Of a DNA stretch of 64,000 nucleotides, positions 34,929 to 45,745 are shown in pieces (position 1 is the stretch's first letter; every line of letters starts with the position of its first letter). A program made the translations under genes and the position numbers. Below the pieces are notes generated by a model, which had not been told where the DNA came from, did no database searches, and saw nothing but the letters and a program-made list of their open reading frames with translations. Source of the DNA: Helicocarpus griseus UAMH5409 (lineage: Eukaryota > Ascomycota > Eurotiomycetes > Onygenales > Ajellomycetaceae); assembly GCA_002573585.1 (NCBI GenBank), contig PDNB01000018.1:62001-126000 (forward strand), in the 5' to 3' direction.

Positions 34929-35338
34929 GACTGGAAAGTGCAATTGAACGAGTGTCCAGACGAAATATAGAGGGATAGGTGTTGTATAGCGGGAATGAAG
35001 AAAAAAGAAACAGTGAGTGAGTGATCCTTCTGCAGCTCACATGGCAGCCAGGAACAAGCCCATGATAGCCGAGACTGCGGCTGCCGGCTAACCTTCCGTA
35101 AGCAGCTCTGCCGAACCCCCACGTTTCGGTTGTCGTCGGCTATGGCCCGCCCCCGGATCACGGGACTCTCCCAATATCGCCGAGCATCAACAGTCCTCCG
35201 TCAACATCCAGAGTGCAACCTCTGCACGTCTTCAACAGATACAAGCTGTGCTGGCTTAAGTTTTGGGAACTTCAGAATATGATCCTTTAGATATCAGTCC
35301 TTCTCACAAGTCTCCTGCGCCGCCATTGATCCCCCGTC
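34929..35338. promoter_or_regulatory. 410-bp bidirectional ivdA-mccB promoter
   Basis: Sits between the divergent start codons of ivdA and mccB, so it probably drives both. It contains CCG-N6-CGG at 35069-35080 and CGG-N8-CCG at 35085-35098, both Zn(II)2Cys6-type arrangements, clustered about 145-170 bp from ivdA. Confidence 0.6.
35085..35098 (+). promoter_or_regulatory. CGG-N8-CCG element in the ivdA-mccB promoter
   Basis: CGGCTAACCTTCCG, nearly identical to the element upstream of mccA (one mismatch). It lies about 157 bp from the ivdA start and 241 bp from the mccB start. Confidence 0.45.
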
Positions 35339-37203
35339 ATGGCCGCTTCAATCCGTGCTCCCTCCACAATGCTCCTCCGCAGCCTTCGTACCGCACTGAC
35401 ATCCACCCGCCAATTGCGCACAACGGGGGTTCGAGGAGCAATTGTTCCCCGTCAAACAACAAGAGCGATTGCCAATTATACACACGCGCACCAGGCATCA
35501 GCCATATCCGTCCTCCCCAGCACCGTTGACACTTCGTCCGCAGACTTCAAAGAAAATGCGGCCCAAATGGACGAGCTTCTAGCTAAGATGGCAGATTTAC
35601 ATTCTACAATTGCCAAGGGTGGACCCCAAAAAGCGAAGGACAAGCATATTGCTCGCGGGAAAATGCTTCCTAGGGATCGCGTCATTTCGCTGATCGATCC
35701 GGGTACCTCGTTCCTCGAGCTCTCCCCGCTTGCGGGCCATGAGGTTTATCCCGGTGACGATGTACCTTCCGGTGGAATTATCACCGGCATTGGAACGGTA
35801 GAAGGAGTTAGCTGTATGATTGTAGCGAACGATAGCACCGTCAAGGGAGGTACCTATTACCCCATCACGGTCAAGAAGCATCTACGTGCCCAGGCAATCG
35901 CCCAAGAAAACAAACTACCGTGCATCTACCTGGTTGACTCCGGCGGAGCCAACCTCCCTCACCAAGCCGACGTGTTTCCCGATAGAGACCATTTTGGACG
36001 GATATTCTTCAACCAAGCTAGAATGAGCTCCATGGGAATCCCCCAGATTTCCGTTGTCATGGGACCATGCACTGCAGGCGGAGCATACGTCCCTGCTATG
36101 AGCGACGAATCGATAATCGTCGAGAACCAGGGCACTATCTTCCTCGCAGGCCCGCCGCTGGTCAAAGCCGCAACGGGAGAGGTTGTCTCCGCCGAAGACC
36201 TTGGAGGAGGGCGTCTACACAGCTCCATCTCCGGCGTCACCGATTATCTCGCCGTAGACGACGCGCACGCCGTTGTCCTCGCCCGAAGATCGATATCTAA
36301 CCTCAACTGGCCCAAAACCGCTCTCCCGCTCCTATCCTCCTCCTCATCATCATCATCGGCATTGGCATTGGCAAACAGCTCAACAATCAAAGAGCCCCTC
36401 TACGATCCCGCCGAACTCTCCGGCATCGTCGGCACCAACCTACGCCGCCAAATCCCAGCGCACGAGGTAATTGCCCGTATCGTTGACGGCAGTGAGTTTG
36501 CCGAATTCAAGCGCGATTACGGCAGCACGCTCGTCACGGGCTTTGCGCGCATCTACGGTACTCAGGTCGGCATTGTGGCCAACAACGGCATCCTCTTCTC
36601 CGAGTCGTCCCTCAAGGGCGCCCATTTCATCGAGCTTTGCGCCCAGCGCAATATCCCATTGGTGTTCTTGCAGAACATCTCGGGTTTCATGGTTGGTGCG
36701 GATGCAGAGAAGGGCGGAATTGCCAAAAACGGTGCGAAGCTCGTTACGGCCGTGGCGTGTGCGGATGTTCCGAAGTTTACGGTTGTGTTTGGGTCGAGTG
36801 CTGGCGCGGGTAATTACGGGATGTGGTATGTTTCTTTTTCTGATACTATATAATCAGATATACCCCCTATATTTTCTTCTCTGAAGCAAGTCTAACGAAG
36901 AATATAAACAGTGGCCGCGCCTATTCTCCGCGCTTCCTTTACATGTGGCCCAATGCCAAGATTGGTGTGATGGGCTCCGAACAGCTCTCCGCCGTGATGG
37001 AGGCGGTGGGCCGCACGGCCGACCCGAATCTGAAAGCGCGCATCGATACGGAATCTGAGGCTGTGTTTTCGTCTGCGCGGTTGTGGGATGATGGCGTGAT
37101 TCCGCCGGCGCATACGCGCAAGGTGTTGGGGTTGAGTATTGCGGCAGCGTTGGGCGGCAGGGCAGAGGAGGTGAAGACGAAGTTTGGGGTTTTCAGGATG
37201 TAG
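35339..37203 (+). CDS. mccB: 3-methylcrotonyl-CoA carboxylase, carboxyltransferase beta subunit, 592 aa
   Basis: Two exons, 35339-36825 and 36912-37203, with an 86-bp intron (GTATGT ... AACAG) that splits a Cys codon. This non-biotin subunit moves the carboxyl group from biotin on MccA to 3-methylcrotonyl-CoA. Visible: an Arg/Thr/Ala-rich import leader; A-R-G-K-M-L-P-R-D-R-V; the oxyanion-type glycine motifs around 242-257 (G-P-C-T-A-G-G-A-Y-V-P-A-M-S-D-E); a second crotonase-like half with Q-N-I-S-G-F-M-V-G and G-S-S-A-G-A-G-N-Y-G-M; and Y-M-W-P-N-A-K-I-G-V-M-G. The length is normal apart from a poly-Ser/Ala insertion at about 325-345. It is divergent from ivdA and shares its promoter. Confidence 0.95.
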
Positions 37204-38999
37204 GCGGGGGAGATGCTAGCATTCCAAGATTGAGGGGTGGGTTGTCCTAGTCCTTTGTATGGAGTATGGATATATTGAGTACGAGATACCTATGGATATA
37301 AAATAGATTACTGGTAAAAAAAGTCATACGGTTGTCTTTCTTGTTGACAAAAACAAAACCATCCTTGATGACTAGTTCAGTCATTATTGAACTAGCCTCT
37401 TTAACTGATGCACCTTAGAACAGAAAGAGAGATGCCTAACAGCAGAGATAATGTAGAATTGACTACTCTTGTTATGTCTGGATGTTTCCAATACAAAGTA
37501 AGCTTGTCCTAGGTCATATTGAAGCTTGAATAACTTTAATAGATACTTTTGCCTCTTCCTTTGCTCTCTACCAATCAACCCAGTTTCGGGTTCCCGTCAT
37601 ACACTTTTCAAGCATATCTAGGCAAACAAACTTTTTCCTTAGCCTATCTCCTCAACTAGTCAAAGTTACAATAATATTATTTCTGAAATTTTATTCCCAG
37701 CTTACCAAAACCTACCTGCCTGCCTAAAACAATCAGCAAAGGCACTGAGAAAAGCAAAGCACTAAATCATAAGACCAGTCTCCTCCCTTTGTCAAAATAC
37801 CGTATTTATTTTATTCGTTAAGTTACCCTCACGTCGTACGCTGCGTACAGGAAAGGTCACCTATGGAAAAGCCTTGATAGTGTCAAACGTGTCCGAATTC
37901 GATATACAATAAGGAAGAACAAAAGCAATATATAATCTTTTTTTTTTAGAAAAAAGGAATAGAACTGTATTTCCAGGGCCGCGATTGAAAAGCAGAAGTC
38001 AAAACTCCGCGGAAGACAGCAACAAACGCAAAACAAAACAAATACAGAGCAAGTCATTAACAACTGAAAAAACACCCCGCACCACACCGCTCAGGAGGGG
38101 AGGGAAATAAAATTATCAGATCAAAACCAAGTTGAATTATAACCAATCAGCCAAGGAATATGAAGGAATCCCCTCTCATCAAACCCCAACTCAACAAAAG
38201 TAAAAGCCACTACAAAATGATATGCAAAGTACACAGAAACATCATCAAAAGAAAAACAAAGCAGGAACTTTTCTAGCAGCTCCCCAACGAGCCGGTAGCT
38301 CTCCCTCGTGTGTTTCAAGCTGGCTTGCATGCATATTGCATTGCAGATACCTTGGGAGCTGTTGGGGGCTAGAGACAGGTAAATGAAAAAGTCGAAGGGG
38401 GGATTTGATCACGTTGAGAATCACATGTGCTATACCTTGTCAATCCTATCCGTATTTTGCAACCGTTCAGAAAACTTTTGTTTATTTAGTAGGGGATGGG
38501 CTCCAGCCGCCCAGATCAGTTCTGCAGATGATTAGTGCGATTGGGAACGGCGAAAGAGATTGTAGAAGAAAATTGTAGACGTAAATAGTATATGTACTCT
38601 GTAACCTTGGAAGGTAAATGAAACTGCCATGTCAAATGGCATGACAACGTCAGATGGGAAAGGAATAAGAAGTGGATGTAGTAAGCAGTGAAAGGACGGA
38701 TGAAAAAGATTCAAGAAGGGCAATATGTATATATATGAATAGGAGATAGACAAGCACGGAAACTTTAGTTAGAAAGATTCGTGCAAAATATCATAAAACA
38801 TATCCTGCCATTGCTTTTTCTTTTTTTGATAACCCTGTAATCCAGTACATAGAAAAGGATAATAAGAGCAAACGTAATATATCATAAATATGACATGGGG
38901 AAAGTAGAGAGCCGTATATCATATATATAGAAAAAAGAAAGAATCAAAACAAAAGAATGTTGGTAAAAAAGAGGGGACGAAAAAAAAAAAATAGCGAAA
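37204..38999. other. Gene-free interval, convergent 3' flanks
   Basis: 1.8 kb between the ends of mccB (+) and the Rsr1-like gene (-). It is AT-rich with A tracts (37,938-37,947, 38,981-38,990). The only open frames are short and low in complexity. Confidence 0.5.
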
Positions 39000-40386
39000 T
39001 CACAATATCACACAGTCCCCTTTTACCTTTGGCCTTTTCCGATGGTTTCGTAACCGGCCATTATGTCGACCCTGAGCGTCAATCGCACCAAGCCGACCAT
39101 TTATCGCCTGGTCAAGGTTTCGCTCCTGGCTCGACTGTATATCCTTTCTAATAATCTGTCGGCACAGATCGACAAACACTTCGTTGACGTTGGCTCTCCG
39201 TCGGGCCGATGTCTCGTAGTATGGAGAGTTGCCCCATTGTTGGGAGAGTGCAAAGGCGCGCGATCGTGAGACGGCGCGGTCCTCTTCGAGGTCCGATTTG
39301 TTTCCGACAATGACGATGGGGACGTTCTCGTCGTCCTTTATCCGGATAATTTGTTCGCGTAGTTCGGCGAGTTCGTTAAGAGAGGACATGGAGGTGATGG
39401 AGAAGACGAGGAGGAAGCCTTGGCCTTGCTTCATGTAAAGTTCTCTGGAATCGCGCAGAAGAGTTAGATCAGTTCTTATAATAGATGGGCGTTGAAGGAC
39501 TCGGAAAGGAAAAAATTGAGCCCCCAAAACAGACTGTACACAGAAGATACCCTGTAAAGCAAGCGTGCTATAGCGGCATGGGGAATAATTACCTCATAGC
39601 AGCTGGTATTGACATGTTAGCTTTAGTACACTTATTTAGTAAACAATACCGGGAAGGGGATACTCACTGAACTGTTCAGTTCCCGCAGTATCTAATCTGT
39701 AAGGCACTCATCAATTAGCCGTTCGCCCACAAGATCCTTCCAGCATCAATTTTTGACTATATCAAATCCATTGCCCAATTGTTTTTAACCCAATTCTCCC
39801 CAGGAATCTCGTTTAGGTAGGTGAGAAGCCAGTACGTACATCTCCAGAACACATTGCCGACCCTAGATGGAGAAGAATATTAGAACTGGCCGCTTGTAGA
39901 AGTTGCTGGAAATGCTGTGGTCGTGACACTCACATCCACATCGATCAGCTTGCGATACGAGTCTTCGATAGTAGGGTCGTAACTTTCAATCCAGACATTT
40001 TGGACGAATTGAGCTATAAGTATTGAGCAGCGGGTTAGAATAAGATGTTGACTTACAAGCAGAAATAGTGCGCATTCCTTGGGGTGGAATTATGACGACA
40101 ACGGAAGCGGGGAAGATATATATACCAGTTAAACAACTCTTTCCAACTCCACCTGTATGCAATCAACGGTCTCTAGTTTCAGCTATTGATCCCGCATCGA
40201 AATAAACGGCAGGGGGTTCTTCATACCAGCACCAAGCACCACGATATGATATTCCCTCCTTGATATAGGCAGAGTGTCAGCCACATTTTCTCAGGCGGAT
40301 TTTAGAACGGGCGGCCAATTGGCCGATTTCCAGGGTCCAGGAAAGAAGCTCTCTTACCGTGGCTGTAATCTCAGGGTTGAAGTCAT
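39000..40386 (-). CDS. Rap1/Rsr1 (Bud1, Krev-1) type Ras-family GTPase, 224 aa
   Basis: Eight exons: 40386-40358, 40258-40227, 40152-40126, 40013-39934, 39862-39840, 39696-39668, 39602-39593 and 39444-39000; introns of 65-148 bp, every phase consistent. Seen: P-loop G-A-G-G-V-G-K-S (19-26), effector loop Y-D-P-T-I-E-D-S-Y (41-49), switch II D-T-A-G-T-E-Q-F (66-73), N-K-S-D (125-128), E-T-S-A (154-157), and a polybasic tail ending in the CAAX box C-V-I-L. Thr 70 in place of the Ras Gln is the Rap/Rsr1 signature, and terminal Leu predicts geranylgeranylation and membrane attachment. Family members set polarity and growth sites in fungi. The first exon adds an unusual Leu-Gln-Pro-Arg before R-E-Y-H-I. 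The intron density is very high for so small a fungal protein. Confidence 0.93.
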
Positions 40387-41621
40387 TGTGACTGGCCGGG
40401 CGGGTTTATTTTTGTTTTTTTATTGTCGTTGCTGAAAGGAATAACGATGACGGAGGAGAAACGCGATCCGCCTCTTGTCTACCGTAGACAGGACCCGCAA
40501 ATCGAAGATAGGATCGCGTGGGGAGAGATATATGGCGTCGGTAGTGGGGAGAGGAGGGGAATACGTCTCGAGAAAAACCCGGCGGATCGATATGTGTGGC
40601 TCTTGACCCTGTGGGAGGTCTGTCCTGGGGGAAGAAATAATAGCAAATAAGGTTAAAGAAGGAATAAATTAAGCCACCACAAAGATTATGCCCGAAACAA
40701 CCCGGTCAAATTGCTCGTTTATCTTTTTGAAATCCTTGTCAGGGTTTGTAGCAAGCACCCGCAATGTCGAAAATAAAGCAAGACTCTTCCCGCACTGGCC
40801 TGGCTGCCTCGGCTTCGATATGATTCCTTTCCCTCTTTTTTAGATGACGTACTGGATACAAAAGTACTTTCCACCGGCTTCGTAAGTTGCCGGGGCAAAG
40901 AGAATAAAGTTATGCCTCCGGTTGCAATACCACCTTCAAAAAAGACCACAATACTCAGATGCGGGCTCAAGCACGGTCAAGACGAGGGGCAACGGAAACA
41001 GCCAGGTGCATCCACGATACAGGATGTTTACAGTGTAGCGGGCGCCACGCTCAGGACAAGGATCCGGGGTGTCTCGGACGGCAGATCAAGGTATTGGGAG
41101 GGTATGGACTATGGAGCCAGAGCAGGCGGTTAGGAGTGACCTAGTAAGGACAGCGATTGGGAAACTCGATCGGAGAGTGGGACGGGTCGCAGGAGATATC
41201 AATCACGTTGTTTCGCCGGCTGCGAATGGATATAGGACGGACAGACAAGGACAAGGACTGGGGGTGAGGAGGAGGAGGGTAGAGGACTAGAGGTGGAGCA
41301 GGAACTAGGTGGCGGGAGAGGTGACGGAGATGGTTGGTTGGAGTTGAAGCTGTTGCTATTGATGACGGGGCATGGGAGGTGAGCTTCCCTATTGGCAATG
41401 GGAGCGGGCAATGATGTGTTTGCGAATATGTTGTTGTTGTTACTGTTGGAGGATGAGGATGAGGATGAGGAGGGATAAACAGCAGCGTGGAGGACAGCGA
41501 GTGGTACGAAATGCGCGGTGTGGGGGGGGGACGGACATACAGACAGCAGCAAACAACAAACAGTAAGGTAAAAGCAATTGGGGGGCCAAAGAGGGTTCCA
41601 GTGGCGCACAGATCAATATAG

Positions 41622-41642
41622 TTATTTATTTATTTATTTATT
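41622..41642. repeat. Tetranucleotide repeat (TTTA)n
   Basis: About five tandem copies of TTTA in the upstream region of the Rsr1-like gene. Confidence 0.8.
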
Positions 41643-42063
41643 TGTATGCTGTGAGAGATGTTGCAGATACAGAGACAAAAAGATGAAAGAGAAAAAGGAT
41701 AAAGAAAGGCAAAACACCACACAAGAGCAACCTCCCACACAAGACAGACAGACTCTTGTTGTGTGTGCACACAAACAGTTTTAGTTTAGCTGATCTTTTA
41801 GTTATGCCTTTACTATTTAGTGATGTTTTTAGTGATGCTTGGTTCGCATTCTCAGCCCATATAGGGGCCACTGTGGGCTTCATCCTCATCCACGGCCAAT
41901 CGACGGCGGCGGGGAGTCTGGCTACGAAAAAAACTCAAACCGATCAGCTCGATGTAGATTCATGCAGACGGCTGTGCGGATCCTTTCTCGACGGGTAGAC
42001 AGAGAGGTTTTGAATGAATATATCAAGGGGAAATAGGGTTATAATCCGTTGCTGCTTCTTCTA

Positions 42064-42079
42064 TACGGAGTACTCCGTA
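42064..42079. repeat. Perfect 16-bp palindrome
   Basis: TACGGAGTACTCCGTA is identical to its own reverse complement. Its ACGGAGTACTC core recurs near 46.5 kb. Confidence 0.85.
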
Positions 42080-44731
42080 GTCAACTTCCACACATACATG
42101 TATCTCTATCCAGATATATGGCGAGGGAAATCAAGCACCTTTCAGCCGTCGTCCAACAAAAGGCACGATGGATAAGATAGCTGCGATCACCGCCCCGCCA
42201 GCAGAGTCTAGACTTGTCTGCTCCACTCGTGCTGGTGTCCATGGATGCCGAGCAGACATTGTCCTCCATCAGAGTCTATCAACAACGGACTGCTGCAATG
42301 CATCAATCCTCCCCTCCCCCTCCGTCTCCCTAGTAGGGGGATGCATATCTGTCTCACCGCGCATTGGCCAGAGATCCTTCAGTTAATTCTCCGATATAAC
42401 CAGGACTCTCTCTCTTCCCCTTCCACCCCCGCAAAAGCTAATCGGTAGTAGTATTCTGAGGTACCACCGAGTCGAGATCTCCCAACTTTCGTCCTGTTGT
42501 GAGATGCTCCCGCCTTAAATAAGGACAGCCAATGACTAAGACCGCATGATTATAACCCCTCGTATCTCGCCTCAGATGTCAAAGATGATTGATAGTTAGC
42601 TACATAGCTTCAAGTTGTTGGTTAAACCAAGCTTACCTTGTCGATGGCGACTTCATTTTTTGCCCGAGACAGTCTTCCTTTGTGGGCTATTATTGTCTCG
42701 ATACAGCACTCCACTGGGGCGATTCCTTGTCAACTTGTCACAAGAATGCTGATATGGCAGCTAGAGGAAGCCGTCAGCAAAAGTCATGCAATGCAAGCTT
42801 AGACATTTCTCAAGCATGTGAAAATTGAGGGGTCTACCTGCACTACCACCACCACCACCACCAGCAGTAGGGAAGACGATCCCCCAGCTTCTATTGCTAT
42901 TACCCTCCGTATATCCACGGAGCATGCAAGTCGCTTTTGCTTCGTCCTTTTATCTCATCTTTATTTCAAATCTTATGCGGGGGAAATTGGATGGGATAAC
43001 CAACACCCACCAAATATTATGAGAAAGGATCTATCATCCTCAGTTTCGATGATGGAAAACAGAAGAGAAAATCTGACGTGTGATGGGTATTTTGCCAGTT
43101 AATCGAATATTGATTAATTAGTACGGGTCTTTCTCCCTTGATTTCTCAATGCTTCTTCATCTGTCTATACTCACTGCTTTAAGAGGGATACCGCTTTGCA
43201 GCATTAAATTGCTCTTTCACTTTCCTATTATTCTTCCATGGCTTTGGCAGGCTCTTCATTTCTTCCTTTTGATCTAAGACACCAAAGGCTCTGCGCACCA
43301 TACAACAGCTAACTTGGCAAATTGCTACACGGCGTGATCTCTATTCCCACAAAGCATGTATATGCAAAGAGGCATTACAGTCGTCCTTTTTATCCCCGGG
43401 GAAGCTTATAGCTCGGGCATTCAAGCTCCGGGTAGAGCATCATTTTACACCACGCGTCTTGAGCTATCGCGGGCGGACAACGGTCGAGACTAGGAGAGAA
43501 TGCCTTTTTATCTTGGAACCGATTTAATTTAGCTGGGTATTTTAGCAGGCTATTTTGCAGAGGGCGATAAGGAACAAGAACACATGGATTGTACCCAATA
43601 AACTTTTCTTCAAGGCAAAAATGATAATGTCAACTTGAACTGGAATTCCATGGACAGATACCTAGGTAAGCCTGATATCTGTTAGATTCCCCCATGCTGT
43701 GATGTGTTCCACCGTTTTCACTCCCTTGCTCACTATCATATCGCATTCATGCCATGCAACTGTTTCACCTACCGGGATATCATGTCTCCGCGTGTCTTTC
43801 AAGTCTTTGTCTCAAGTCTATCAAAGGCACTGCTGGCTACTGAGCTAGCTGTTGGACTGTTGGTTCACGTGTTGGAGAAGACAACCTTCCTGGCGTTTGA
43901 CTCCGGCAGTTTCTTCGGATTCGGAACCCTATCATTTATGCTATTCATTTTGCGAGGGAAATAGACTGGGAGACTCCTTGTGAAAAGAAATTAACCTGTC
44001 ATGTCATCTTCCTCAAATTCTTACTCTTGGCACCCGGATCTTCTCTGGCCATTATCTTCTTCAAGACCAACAAAGCGGGAATACGCGGTTGGGTTAGCCA
44101 GCAACATCCATACAAATTGGGCTACATGTTTCAGAAGCAGTATTCCAAAACCATATAGTCCATTGTTTACGTCGGTTCCCCTTCGCTTCATGGAATGTGA
44201 GCGCTAGGTAAACTTCTACCCCGTTAGCTTTGGTCTAAGCCTTTTAAGGCCCTGCAGGATGGCCAGCACAATCCTCAAGGACCTAATGTAAAATGACTAA
44301 CATGTTGGTAAGGCTATCGAGCCTTTAGCTAGCACGGTGAGGGTTTGGATTCAAGCACTCAAAAGTTTCGCAGATGCTTATGATATAAAAGAAGAATAGG
44401 AACCAGTACTATTTCAGCGTGCACTGTATGTTCCCTTAGTGTGATGGACTGTCTTCAATGCTCAAATATTCCATGCCATTAGATATTCCTTCAGCCCATC
44501 ACTCACCCTGGCTTTCATACGACTACGGAGATACCACGATAAGATAAGCGTAGGCGACTATTCCTACTCATCGAATTAGAGTCCAACATGCTAGATCAGT
44601 CGAACAGACTCCCTACTATTCGCACTTCCAATACGCAAGAAAACTTCTGCGTGGATACTCAATGACTGAGTTGTGGTTTACCAAGATTGGATCTTGCAAC
44701 TGAGCATTCCGACTTTGTTAATTTACAGGAT

Positions 44732-45745
44732 TCACTTTGTCATCTCCTTTACCATTTCCATCGCTCCTGGCGTCATGATCCATGATGGGTAGACATATTT
44801 CAGCATCGACTGCACCTCCGTGATGTCGCCAGGCGAGAAGTAAGCTGGCAGCTCATGCAAGTGCTCTTCTGGTTGGAGCATCGCTCCCCAGAAGAACTTG
44901 TTGGCGCGTTCGACAGCCTTGTAAAGTTTCTTAACCTGAGACTCCAACGTGCCGATGGTTGACGCATGGTCAATACGGTTCAAAACCCCCGGGTCTTTCG
45001 CAAGTATCGAACTGCGAAAACGGTGTCCGCCTGCAATCGAGGCAGACATGGCGGGATTGTTTTGCAAATCCTTCAGATCCAAAAGTATCCTGACCTTAAC
45101 CAGCATCGCCCCGGCTTTATTGCATATTCCCCAGCTGTTATCAGACAGGTAATCGACAGGCTCCAGAGCATCCGCATCCCTCACATTCAGGAACGGCAAA
45201 CTCATATTTCCCCAATCATAATCACCCTCCTGACCCGTCGTCTCATACCACTTGACAAAATCATAGCACTCCTGATCCATTCCCAACTGCAACAATTGCC
45301 CCGGGACTGTATCCCGAATCCCAACATTATCACCCCGGCTCAAACGCAGCATATCTCTAGCATGCTCCAACTGCATCTCCACCGACTCACGCGAATCAAT
45401 GTCCATCAGGTCATGAATCAGCCTAGCACGCACACGCATATAGGGGCGAGTTTCCATAATCCCCCAGAAATAGCCGACGCTGGTGTTGAAGGGGTCTGCT
45501 TCGAAAGCAAACGAGTCAGGCATCTCGTCCAGTTTTCGTTTTTCATTGGCGAAAGCAGTGCGACACTTGGAGATTCTGTTGCAAGATCCCTTGTGCTGAT
45601 CGTGGTGTTCGGCTTGGTGCTCGCGGCTGCAGTAGTACATAACTTGACAGCGAGAACAACGTAGGGCTTGTCCCTGCGCTTTGCAGAGGCCGCATGCTTT
45701 TGCAGCTAGTTGAATTGATTCGGATCGGGCCGTTACGGTAGCCAT
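44732..45745 (-). CDS. MYND zinc-finger protein, 337 aa
   Basis: A single exon. The frame extends upstream, but the first ATG is at 45745 (M-A-T-V-T-A-R). An N-terminal MYND finger is complete in spacing: C18-x2-C21-x8-C30-x2-C33-x5-C39-x3-H43-x7-H51-x3-C55, with His 43 at the position usually held by Cys. The remaining ~280 residues are mostly helical, without a SET domain or catalytic motif, and include a segment repeated in many fungal MYND proteins of unknown role (Y-M-R-V-R-A-R-L ... D-N-V-G-I-R-D-T-V-P). MYND domains bind proline-rich peptides in partner proteins. The gene is isolated, with kilobases of gene-free sequence on both sides, so context gives no clue to its partner. Confidence 0.85.
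   Translation of the reverse strand: MATVTARSESIQLAAKACGLCKAQGQALRCSRCQVMYYCSREHQAEHHDQHKGSCNRISKCRTAFANEKRKLDEMPDSFAFEADPFNTSVGYFWGIMETRPYMRVRARLIHDLMDIDSRESVEMQLEHARDMLRLSRGDNVGIRDTVPGQLLQLGMDQECYDFVKWYETTGQEGDYDWGNMSLPFLNVRDADALEPVDYLSDNSWGICNKAGAMLVKVRILLDLKDLQNNPAMSASIAGGHRFRSSILAKDPGVLNRIDHASTIGTLESQVKKLYKAVERANKFFWGAMLQPEEHLHELPAYFSPGDITEVQSMLKYVYPSWIMTPGAMEMVKEMTK

Larger units (their letters stand above)
40387..44731. other. 4.3-kb interval without a recognised gene
   Basis: Begins with the promoter of the Rsr1-like gene. Contains a GAGGAT-type run (about 41,450-41,470), TTTA repeats at about 41,622-41,642, a perfect 16-bp palindrome at 42064-42079 and an ACC run at about 42,841-42,861. 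Small open frames at 43.7-44.2 kb do not look like proteins. Confidence 0.45.

Noticed and set aside
36067..36884. Arg-rich plus-strand frames inside mccB
   Set aside because: Shadow frames of the high-GC coding strand of mccB.
41199..41609. 136-codon Ser/Pro/Asn-rich minus-strand frame upstream of the Rsr1-like gene
   Set aside because: Reading of simple GAGGAT/TGT repeats in the promoter region.
44966..45664. 232-codon plus-strand frame opposite the MYND gene
   Set aside because: Antisense shadow: the opposite strand carries the MYND finger and a coherent protein.
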